Positions 1 to 5,507 of a stretch of 5,507 nucleotides of DNA are shown here, in pieces. Where the stretch lies: assembly GCA_905236275.1 (NCBI GenBank), contig CAJOPI010000106.1:1-5507 (forward strand), read 5' to 3'. This stretch comes from an uncultured Lachnospiraceae bacterium. Lineage in GTDB: Bacteria > Bacillota > Clostridia > Lachnospirales > Lachnospiraceae. Made by a program: the position numbers and the translations under genes. How positions within the stretch are numbered: position 1 is the stretch's first letter; each line of letters begins with the position of its first letter. The notes below the pieces were generated by a model, which saw nothing but the letters and a program-made list of their open reading frames with translations, searched no databases and had not been told where the DNA came from.

Positions 1-1
1 A

Positions 2-2839
2 CTTGTTCATGAATCCGATGGTATTCACCTGAATTTTAAGGCAGGCAGAGCTGACGGAAAAATGATGATTATTAAAAACTATCGTAAATTTCAGGAGGCT
101 ATGGAAAAAGAGGAAACCTTTTCGCTTGGAAAAACCTTGAGCTTTGATTTTTCCAAAGAGGAGCCTGACGAGGAGAGCGAGCCATGGTTTGAATATATTC
201 TTGGCAAGATAAATGACGCAGACATGGTGAATAACAGGATAGCTGCGTCCAACTATGGCTACTATGGCAGAGGGGTATCGGTTTCGAATAATGAAAATCT
301 TAAAGGTGCATCGCTTGACCGTTTTTACAAGCTGGCAGAAGGTACGGATGTAGAATATGAGGACAGGGCTCTTTCCGTAAAGGGAACTATTCATATAGGC
401 GAGGCAAAAATAAAGATTCGGCTTTTGTGCCAGCCAATAATAAACAAAGGGAATCCGTATGGTGTCAAAATCAGCGGAAGCATGCCGTACATTTTTAAAG
501 GTCAGTCAGGAAAATATGTTTTAACAGACAAGGCTTTCGGAAAAATATCCGATTCGGAATGGCTGGCAATGAGCCCGTTCAGAAAGGCATCGGACAATTT
601 TGGAAATATTAAATTCCAGGTAGGAAAAAACAGACTTGCGGAATTTTATTACAGAGTTGTGCCGAACTTTATGGAGAATCCATATATTGATTTTAACGAT
701 GAATCAGGTGAGGTTGTGGAAAATCTGCTCCCGCCTGAACCAGAGTTCAGATTCCGCCTTGATCTTGACGGGGATTTCTGCGTGGCAGAATGCGAAGTGA
801 GCTATGGAGAGAAAAGCTATGGATTGCAGACAGAAGCGAATAAGGACGAATACCATGATATAAGTCAGGAAAAAAGGGCAATTGACTGTATAGAAAAATT
901 CTTTCCTACACGAGACGATTCAGGAAACAGTTGGCGTGTAAAGGCTGATGATGATACGCTTTTTGAAATAATGACCGGAGGAATTCATGAGCTCAGCAAA
1001 TATGGAGAGGTAAGCGGAACTGACGAATTTTTCAGACACAAGGTAAGGAGAAGTCCTCAGATAAACTTAAATATTTCGGTAGACAGCGGACTTATGGATA
1101 TAGAGGTTTTATCTAAGGATATATCGAGGGAAGAACTTCAGAAAATCTATGACAGCTATAAGAGGAAGAAGCGTTTCTATAAGCTTGATGACGGAAGCTT
1201 CATGGAAATTGACGACAGCCTTTCCTTTTCGTCGATAGAGGATATTGCAGAGGGAATAAACATGCCCGTCGAAGACCTGCTGGGGAAAAAGCTACAGCTT
1301 CCGATGTTCAGGGCATTGTATCTTGATAAGCTTCTTGAAGAGCATGAGGAGCTTGTAAGCAATCGTGATAAAACCTTCAGGGGACTTGTAAAGGGCTTCA
1401 GGACAATACGTGATGCTGACTATGAAGTACCGGAAAAAATGGAGGATGTGCTCAGAAACTATCAGGTTTATGGGCATAAATGGATGCGTACAGTTGTAGA
1501 GAACAGCTTTGGCGGGATACTTGCTGATGAAATGGGACTGGGTAAGACGCTTGAAACCATAAGTGTTATCTCTGCGCTGAAACAGGATGAAGCCTATAAG
1601 TCTTCTCTGGTAGTATGTCCGGCATCGCTGGTATATAACTGGGAGGAAGAAATAAGCAGGTTTGCACCCGAGCTTACTGTGGAAACGGTTGCGGGAACGC
1701 CGGCGTTGAGAAAGAAATCCCTTGAAGGGGTTGGAACTGACGAGGCTGCAGATGTTTATGTTACGAGCTATGATTTGCTCAGGTCAGATATCGACAGCTA
1801 TAAGGAAAAGAAGTTCTCTTTCATGGTAATAGATGAGGCACAGTATATAAAGAACCAGAAGGCGGCAATGACAAAGGCTGTAAAGATAATTCATGCCGAT
1901 AAGAGAATGGCACTGACAGGAACCCCGATCGAAAACCGTCTTGCCGAGCTCTGGAGTATCTTTGATTATCTTATGCCGGGATTTCTTTATGATTACAAGA
2001 CCTTCTCGGAAGATTACGAGACTCCAATAACGAAGAGAAAAGATGCGGACGCAACTGAACGCCTGAAAAGGATGGTTGGTCCTTTTATCCTGAGGAGAAG
2101 AAAAGAGGATGTGCTGAAAGACCTTCCTCCGAAGCTCGAAGAAGTGCGTTATGCAAAATTTGACAAGAAGCAGAGAGAAATCTATGATGCGCAGGTTCTG
2201 AAAATGAAAGGGCTTCTACAGGATAAGGCTGAGACGGGTGAAGACAGGATAAAAATCCTTGCGGAACTCATGCACATAAGGCAGATATGCTGTGATCCTT
2301 CGCTTATGTTTGAAAATTATAAAGGAGAAAGTGCAAAGAGGGAGGCATGCGTTGAGCTTGTAAAGAATGCGATAGGCGGAAACCACAGGATGCTGATTTT
2401 TTCGCAGTTTACTTCGATGCTAGAACTTTTGGAGAAGGATTTGCAGGCAGAGAAGATACCTTATTTTAAGATTACGGGTTCGACAAGCAAGGAGAAAAGG
2501 CTTAAATACGTTCACGATTTTAATGAGGGAGACGTGCCTGTTTTCCTGATATCACTGAAGGCAGGGGGAACCGGCCTTAACCTTACGGGTGCCGATATGG
2601 TAATCCACTATGATCCCTGGTGGAATGTTGCTGCGCAGAATCAGGCTACAGACAGGGCGCACAGGATAGGACAGACTAAGACTGTAACGGTCTACAAGCT
2701 TATAGCAAAGGGAACTATAGAAGAGAAGATACTTGAAATGCAGGAGGCGAAAAAGGATCTTGCCGATGCAATCCTTTCCGGTGAACAGAAATCTCTTATG
2801 ACGCTTTCTAATGATGAACTGATGGAATTACTTGGCTGA
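2..2839 (+). CDS. SNF2-family DNA-dependent ATPase/helicase, 5' end outside window
   Basis: Superfamily 2 ATPase of the Swi2/Snf2 group (HepA-like, COG0553), expected to translocate on double-stranded DNA; the target of this bacterial subfamily is not known to me. Counting from the Met codon at 62, the first ~430 residues resemble the bacterial SNF2-associated domain. The ATPase core follows: LRNYQ (464-468) with GHKWM (471-475), Walker A DEMGLGKT (489-496), Walker B DEAQ (591-594), motif III LTGTP (618-622), then the second lobe with IFSQF (779-783), motif V GGTGLNL (835-841) and motif VI QATDRAHRIGQ (861-871). All key residues are intact, so it should be active. The frame is open back to base 2, and the residues before Met62 read like the same associated domain, so Met62 is probably internal. 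Relatives usually carry a SWIM zinc finger further upstream, which cannot be seen here. It ends at TGA 2837-2839, 15 bases before ybaK, suggesting one operon. Not RapA proper as far as I can tell. Confidence 0.93.
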   Translation, partial: LVHESDGIHLNFKAGRADGKMMIIKNYRKFQEAMEKEETFSLGKTLSFDFSKEEPDEESEPWFEYILGKINDADMVNNRIAASNYGYYGRGVSVSNNENLKGASLDRFYKLAEGTDVEYEDRALSVKGTIHIGEAKIKIRLLCQPIINKGNPYGVKISGSMPYIFKGQSGKYVLTDKAFGKISDSEWLAMSPFRKASDNFGNIKFQVGKNRLAEFYYRVVPNFMENPYIDFNDESGEVVENLLPPEPEFRFRLDLDGDFCVAECEVSYGEKSYGLQTEANKDEYHDISQEKRAIDCIEKFFPTRDDSGNSWRVKADDDTLFEIMTGGIHELSKYGEVSGTDEFFRHKVRRSPQINLNISVDSGLMDIEVLSKDISREELQKIYDSYKRKKRFYKLDDGSFMEIDDSLSFSSIEDIAEGINMPVEDLLGKKLQLPMFRALYLDKLLEEHEELVSNRDKTFRGLVKGFRTIRDADYEVPEKMEDVLRNYQVYGHKWMRTVVENSFGGILADEMGLGKTLETISVISALKQDEAYKSSLVVCPASLVYNWEEEISRFAPELTVETVAGTPALRKKSLEGVGTDEAADVYVTSYDLLRSDIDSYKEKKFSFMVIDEAQYIKNQKAAMTKAVKIIHADKRMALTGTPIENRLAELWSIFDYLMPGFLYDYKTFSEDYETPITKRKDADATERLKRMVGPFILRRRKEDVLKDLPPKLEEVRYAKFDKKQREIYDAQVLKMKGLLQDKAETGEDRIKILAELMHIRQICCDPSLMFENYKGESAKREACVELVKNAIGGNHRMLIFSQFTSMLELLEKDLQAEKIPYFKITGSTSKEKRLKYVHDFNEGDVPVFLISLKAGGTGLNLTGADMVIHYDPWWNVAAQNQATDRAHRIGQTKTVTVYKLIAKGTIEEKILEMQEAKKDLADAILSGEQKSLMTLSNDELMELLG

Positions 2840-2854
2840 CAGGAGTCGACAGAG

Positions 2855-3331
2855 ATGAAAGAAGAGAAAACAAATGTAATGAGGGTTCTTGACAAAAAGA
2901 AGATTTCCTACAGGAGCCACAGCTATGAGCCTGACGCGACGATGAGCGGTGAGGAGATAGCGGAGCTTTTGGGCGAAGATGCGGACAAGGTGTTCAAGAC
3001 TCTGGTAACACAGGGAAAATCGGGAGCATACTACGTTTTTGTAATTCCCGTAAAGGAAGAACTCAACCTGAAGAAGTCGGCAAAAGTCTCCGGCGAAAAG
3101 GCTGTAAGCATGATAAAGCAGAAGGAGCTGCTTCCGCTTACGGGATATGTTCATGGAGGTTGCTCACCTATAGGTATGAAGAAGCAGTTCACCACCTTTA
3201 TCCATGAAACTGCCGAAAACTATGATACGATATGCGTCAGTGCAGGAAAGGTCGGTTATCAGATAGAGCTCGCCCCATCGGATCTCAAAAGGGCAGTCGC
3301 TTGCAGCATGGCGGATGTATGCTGTGAATGA
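2855..3331 (+). CDS. ybaK: YbaK/EbsC-family Cys-tRNA(Pro) deacylase
   Basis: Cytoplasmic trans-editing enzyme that, in characterised relatives, hydrolyses Cys-tRNA(Pro) formed when prolyl-tRNA synthetase mischarges cysteine. The 158-residue length matches the family. Family signatures run in order: KTNVMRVLDKKKI (5-17), VFKTLV (46-51), the IPV..EL.LKK.AK block (64-77), TGYVHGGCSPIGMKK (96-110) and VSAGKVGYQIEL (128-139). Lys48 in VFKTLV corresponds by motif to the lysine essential in Haemophilus YbaK (established knowledge), and the conserved Gly101 and Ser129 are present. The ATG at 2855 is chosen because AGGAG (2841-2845) lies 9 bases upstream and the family normally has a few residues before KTN.MR.L. 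It follows the SNF2 gene by 15 bases and is probably co-transcribed; no functional link between the two is evident. The C-terminus has three cysteines in its last nine residues (150, 156, 157). No terminator hairpin with a T-run follows. Confidence 0.95.
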   Translation: MKEEKTNVMRVLDKKKISYRSHSYEPDATMSGEEIAELLGEDADKVFKTLVTQGKSGAYYVFVIPVKEELNLKKSAKVSGEKAVSMIKQKELLPLTGYVHGGCSPIGMKKQFTTFIHETAENYDTICVSAGKVGYQIELAPSDLKRAVACSMADVCCE

Positions 3332-3342
3332 AGAGCTGTTTA

Positions 3343-3352
3343 TCCGACAAAT
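3343..3352 (+). repeat. Direct repeat TCCGACAAAT, upstream copy
   Basis: The 10-base word TCCGACAAAT lies 11 bases after the ybaK stop and recurs exactly at 5145-5154, 4 bases after the stop of the ATPase/nuclease gene. With flanks the match extends to TT(A/G)TCCGACAAAT(T/G)A, 13 of 15 bases. The two copies bracket the whole ATPase/nuclease gene and its leader. It could be a target-site duplication, an attachment core, or coincidence; only the repetition itself is seen. Confidence 0.5.
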
Positions 3353-3446
3353 TATGATGAAAAGACCAAGAAGCACAGCTGCCGGATTGAAAATATTACA
3401 AGTTAAAGAAAAGCAGGGAAGCCGATTCCAATGTGAGTCTATATAT

Positions 3447-3454
3447 GAGGGAGG
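3447..3454 (+). promoter_or_regulatory. Shine-Dalgarno GAGGGAGG deciding a TTG start
   Basis: GAGGGAGG (core GGAGG 3450-3454) sits 9 bases before TTG 3464-3466. An in-frame TGA at 3446-3448 excludes any longer protein. The next in-frame Met is beyond the P-loop (residue 56 or later), so TTG is the only start that keeps the domain whole. The gap 3332-3463 around it shows no convincing -35/-10 pair and no terminator. Confidence 0.8.
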
Positions 3455-3463
3455 CTAAGCGAT

Positions 3464-5140
3464 TTGAAGGGGATACGTAATATCAGAGCGTCATATGACA
3501 GTTTTAGAGACCTGATAGAAAGCGGTTCTTATTATGTTGATAAAACTGAGGTGATAAAAGAGTTTTTAGTAGATAAATTTGATAAGGCTGTTCTTTTTGC
3601 ACGCCCCAGAAGATTTGGAAAAACTCTGACAATGACTATGTTTCGGGAGTTTCTGGATATAAGCAGAGACAGCAGAAAAATTTTTGGTGGATTAAAAATA
3701 ATGGATTATCCGGAACTGGTTGAAGACTACATGAATAAATATCCTGTTATTTTTGTTTCCTTTAAAGAAGTATATGGAGATGATACCGAATCTGTTGTGC
3801 GAAGTTTCAGGAATGTGGTTTCAAATCTGTGTAAGAATTATACATATCTTTTGAAAAGCGATATGGTTGATGATGCGGACAAAGTATTACTTGACAATCT
3901 TCGCTGCAGGAGAGGTGAGATCGAAGATATTGCAGAGTTTCTGGACCTTATTTCACGTATGCTATATTATCATTATGGAAAAAAAGTATTTGTTATCATA
4001 GATGAATATGATGTTCCAATGGCAAAAACAATGGGAACTTCTGCATACGAAAAGACCCGGGATATAATCGAAATGATGCTGAGTTTTGTTTGCAAGACAA
4101 ATGAAAATGTCAAAGCTGTTATGCTTTCGGGATGTCTGTATACGGTAAAAAACAGCACCTATACAGGAGTTAATAACATTATTCCATATACGATTATGTC
4201 TCCGAATTTTGCTTCTTCAATTGGCTTCACAGATGGCGACGTAAAGGCAATCCTTAAAGATTTAGATTATGAGGACTATTACGGCGTTATAAAAGATTGG
4301 TATGATGGATATATTTTTGGAAGAGAAAGAATGTATTGCCCATGGGATGTACTGCGTTTCTTAAGGTCTTTGTCGGATGGTTCCTATAGCGAGCAGAAAG
4401 GACCTGAAAGCTATTGGCTGAACAGTTCTGAAACGTCCATTGATATTATACGCGGTTTCTTGGGAAAAGCTGTGGGAGTAATGGAAAAGTTTGAACAGCT
4501 TTTAGCCGGAAAAGAAATAATCTGTACGGTAAATGATAATTTACCATACCATCGTATTCATGAAAACGGGGATAATATCTGGTCGGCACTTTTGGAAACA
4601 GGTTATCTTACAAAGGCTGTGGAAGAGGGAATGCCTCGTATGCCATTGCGGATTCCAAATAAAGAAATTCAGGAAGTTTTCAGAAAAGAGGTTTGGGAAT
4701 TCTTTAATGGAAAGATAGATAATAATTATCTTGCGGAATTCGAGAAGGCTATTTGGAAAAAAGATATTTCAAAGGCAGAACAGAATTTGAGTATGATTCT
4801 GGAGGCAACACTGTCATTTTATCACGAATATCGTGAATACAGTTATCATCTGATTTTGGATGGGTTATTCACAGGATTAGGATATCGTGTGCTTTCCGAG
4901 ACAGAAACGGGATACGGAAGAAGCGATTTAATTATATTGGATTCTGTAAAAAAACGTTGTCTCATTATTGAGTTGAAGCATGTTAATGACGAGAATGATA
5001 TCAAAGGAGCACTGCAAGAAGCAAACAGTCAGATAATCAGAAATAAGTATAACAGCATGCTTGCATATGATGGATACGTGGAAATAAGCTGTTTTGGGAT
5101 GGCATTTTGGAAGAAAAGGTGTATGATTTCAAATATATGA
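3464..5140 (+). CDS. AAA-ATPase-like protein with C-terminal PD-(D/E)XK nuclease-superfamily domain
   Basis: A 558-residue protein of the widespread AAA-ATPase-like (PF09820 type) plus PD-(D/E)XK (PF08011/DUF1703 type) family, whose biological role is unsettled. The N-terminus shows the family pattern FRDLIESGSYYVDKT (14-28). The P-loop ARPRRFGKT (46-54) is the family's degenerate Walker A with Lys53, and Walker B is VIIDEYD (177-183). WYDGYIFG, CPWDVL and YWLNSSE in the middle match the conserved linker region. The C-terminal nuclease-like core has GYGRSD (483-488, Asp488), IELK (502-505, Glu503 and Lys505) and Gln523 in SQIIRNKY, so the usual D...ExK...Q set is complete. No signal peptide or membrane segment is visible; it should be cytoplasmic. 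Start is TTG at 3464 behind a strong Shine-Dalgarno. Sampled 60-base lines are more AT-rich (14, 17, 19 and 25 G+C) than ybaK or SNF2 lines (26, 28, 33), suggesting transfer. DNA cleavage is inferred from the motifs only. Confidence 0.92.
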   Translation: MKGIRNIRASYDSFRDLIESGSYYVDKTEVIKEFLVDKFDKAVLFARPRRFGKTLTMTMFREFLDISRDSRKIFGGLKIMDYPELVEDYMNKYPVIFVSFKEVYGDDTESVVRSFRNVVSNLCKNYTYLLKSDMVDDADKVLLDNLRCRRGEIEDIAEFLDLISRMLYYHYGKKVFVIIDEYDVPMAKTMGTSAYEKTRDIIEMMLSFVCKTNENVKAVMLSGCLYTVKNSTYTGVNNIIPYTIMSPNFASSIGFTDGDVKAILKDLDYEDYYGVIKDWYDGYIFGRERMYCPWDVLRFLRSLSDGSYSEQKGPESYWLNSSETSIDIIRGFLGKAVGVMEKFEQLLAGKEIICTVNDNLPYHRIHENGDNIWSALLETGYLTKAVEEGMPRMPLRIPNKEIQEVFRKEVWEFFNGKIDNNYLAEFEKAIWKKDISKAEQNLSMILEATLSFYHEYREYSYHLILDGLFTGLGYRVLSETETGYGRSDLIILDSVKKRCLIIELKHVNDENDIKGALQEANSQIIRNKYNSMLAYDGYVEISCFGMAFWKKRCMISNI

Positions 5141-5144
5141 GTTG

Positions 5145-5154
5145 TCCGACAAAT
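5145..5154 (+). repeat. Direct repeat TCCGACAAAT, downstream copy
   Basis: Exact second copy of the 10-base word at 3343-3352, placed 4 bases after the TGA of the ATPase/nuclease gene. A shorter related word, ATCCGAC, occurs at 5192-5198 inside the left arm of the palindromic element that follows. Confidence 0.5.
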
Positions 5155-5169
5155 GAGAGTATTCACAAA

Positions 5170-5204
5170 GTCACGTTGTAGATAATGAACAATCCGACGC
5201 GGGG
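5170..5204 (+). repeat. Left terminal inverted repeat
   Basis: Left arm of the palindromic element. It opens GTCAC, then GTTGTAGATAAT, and ends GCGGGG. Compared with the right arm it has an extra C at 5174, lacks one A in the AACAA run, and reads GAC (5196-5198) where the right arm complement reads AAA. Confidence 0.8.
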
Positions 5205-5222
5205 ACGCTTCCGCTAAAAAGT

Positions 5223-5275
5223 CAAACGCAACGGTACTAATGCCGCAAAATACGCGGCAAAAGTACCGGCGTTTG
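5223..5275 (+). repeat. Three-part hairpin inside the palindromic element
   Basis: Three perfect stem segments stack in order: CAAACGC (5223-5229) with GCGTTTG (5269-5275), CGGTACT (5232-5238) with AGTACCG (5262-5268), and TGCCGC (5241-5246) with GCGGCA (5254-5259). That is 20 base pairs around the seven-base loop AAAATAC. The only interruptions are a two-base AA bulge on the left and a symmetric AA/AA internal loop. There is no T-run after it, so it is not a standard intrinsic terminator. Confidence 0.85.
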
Positions 5276-5276
5276 C

Positions 5277-5312
5277 GGTGTCACAGAAATCTTTGATTTC
5301 GTAAGTGACACC
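5277..5312 (+). repeat. Second hairpin inside the palindromic element
   Basis: GGTGTCAC (5277-5284) pairs perfectly with GTGACACC (5305-5312), and GAAATC (5286-5291) with GATTTC (5295-5300), closing on a TTT loop. The internal loop is asymmetric (A on the left, GTAA on the right). It begins one base after the first hairpin, so the two could stack coaxially if transcribed. Confidence 0.83.
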
Positions 5313-5331
5313 AATGCAAGATGCTCCCATT

Positions 5332-5366
5332 CCCCGCTTTGGATTTGTTAATTATCTACAACTGAC
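5332..5366 (-). repeat. Right terminal inverted repeat
   Basis: Right arm of the palindromic element, complementary to 5170-5204. Read on the minus strand it begins GTCAGTTGTAGATAATTAAC and ends GCGGGG. This arm may be closer to the ancestral sequence, but that cannot be decided from one copy. Confidence 0.8.
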
Positions 5367-5421
5367 ATCTGCATTTTTTATTTTTCGCTCAACTCTTTTA
5401 ATAAAAGGTGTATTGAAAGTT

Positions 5422-5507
5422 ATGATGTCTGTAATGAGTAATACGGAAACGAAAAGTATTGATAGAAAATTAGCCATTTCCATAATATGCGCGGCAATTA
5501 TTGGGGC
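5422..5507 (+). CDS. N-terminus of probable membrane protein, 3' end outside window
   Basis: An open frame from ATG 5422 to the window edge, 28 complete codons. The product begins MMSVMSNTETKSIDRK and then turns hydrophobic (LAISIICAAIIG, residues 17-28). A short polar start with Lys11, Arg15 and Lys16 just before a hydrophobic stretch fits a first transmembrane helix with the N-terminus inside, or less likely a signal peptide. The start is uncertain: ATGs at 5422, 5425 and 5434 are in frame and none has a well-spaced Shine-Dalgarno; AAAAGG at 5403-5408 lies 13 bases before the first. No family can be named from so little sequence. It lies 55 bases beyond the palindromic element, so its promoter would be in or just after that element. 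Confidence 0.55.
   Translation, partial: MMSVMSNTETKSIDRKLAISIICAAIIG

Larger units (their letters stand above)
5170..5366. mobile_element. 197-base palindromic element with terminal inverted repeats (MITE-like or structured RNA)
   Basis: The ends form an imperfect inverted repeat: 5170-5204 against the reverse complement of 5332-5366 gives 31 identities in 36 aligned columns, with three mismatches and two single-base gaps. The core GTTGTAGATAAT is perfect and the inner ends both read GCGGGG. Between the arms lie two further strong hairpins (5223-5275 and 5277-5312), so transcribed RNA from either strand could fold into a long closing stem with two internal hairpins. No ORF of useful length and no transposase is present, so if mobile it would be non-autonomous. 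I see no target-site duplication at either possible boundary. A T-rich tract (5373-5385) follows seven bases later, so the element might also end transcription of the upstream gene. The structure is seen directly; mobility is inferred. Confidence 0.65.

Noticed and set aside
2828..3154. 108-codon open frame on the minus strand opposite ybaK
   Set aside because: Its protein resembles nothing recognisable, and the plus-strand frame is an unmistakable YbaK; this is an antisense shadow.
3328..3357. Nine-codon ORF starting in the ATGA overlap with the ybaK stop
   Set aside because: Too short, no own ribosome binding site, and no sign of conservation; it only happens to run through the direct repeat.
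3334..3387. AGCTGT (3334-3339) with ACAGCT (3375-3380), crossed by ATCCG (3342-3346) with CGGAT (3383-3387), a pseudoknot-like order after ybaK
   Set aside because: The stems are only 6 and 5 pairs with a 35-base separation, and no T-run follows. This is expected by chance in a 132-base AT-rich gap.
2..5140. SNF2 ATPase plus nuclease-like protein as a new DISARM-like defence system
   Set aside because: The SNF2 gene pairs with the housekeeping ybaK, while the nuclease gene is separated by 132 bases and has its own Shine-Dalgarno and different base composition. No methylase, PLD nuclease or other defence partner is visible.
5137..5181. Fourteen-codon ORF overlapping the ATPase/nuclease stop (ATGA)
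   Set aside because: No Shine-Dalgarno at a proper distance, and its end lies in the left inverted repeat. More likely chance than a leader peptide.
5395..5407. CTTTT-AAT-AAAAG palindrome just upstream of the last gene, as an operator
   Set aside because: Five A/T-dominated pairs in an AT-rich stretch carry little information; no matching second site was seen.

Overview
The window looks like a piece of a Clostridia (Firmicutes) chromosome, most likely a Lachnospiraceae-type gut or rumen bacterium. This is inferred from the AGGAG-type ribosome binding sites, the purine-rich AT-leaning coding strand, the type of SNF2 helicase, and an AAA-ATPase/PD-(D/E)XK gene of a kind often multi-copy in such genomes. 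No rRNA or tRNA gene is present to fix the species. All genes seen lie on the + strand.

Layout. Positions 2-2839 hold the 3' part of a large SNF2-family ATPase gene whose beginning lies before the window. After 15 bases comes ybaK (2855-3331), a Cys-tRNA(Pro) deacylase-type editing protein, probably co-transcribed with it. A 132-base gap with no clear promoter or terminator leads to a 558-residue AAA-ATPase-like/PD-(D/E)XK nuclease-superfamily protein (3464-5140) that starts at TTG behind a strong Shine-Dalgarno. The gap 5141-5421 is filled mainly by a 197-base palindromic element (5170-5366). It has about 35-base imperfect terminal inverted repeats and two strong nested hairpins, so it is either a MITE-like element or a structured RNA. 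The last 86 bases begin a gene for a probable membrane protein that runs off the window.

How the parts relate. The SNF2 and ybaK genes form an ordinary-looking chromosomal pair. The ATPase/nuclease gene looks acquired: sampled stretches are clearly more AT-rich, its family is typical of accessory DNA, and the 10-base word TCCGACAAAT occurs just after the ybaK stop and again just after its own stop, as if bounding an inserted cassette. The palindromic element sits directly downstream of that second copy. Together, roughly 3340-5366 may be a small accessory island between ybaK and the membrane-protein gene. The two most interesting items are the palindromic element and the possible repeat-bounded cassette. 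I see no clear evidence for a new multi-gene defence system.
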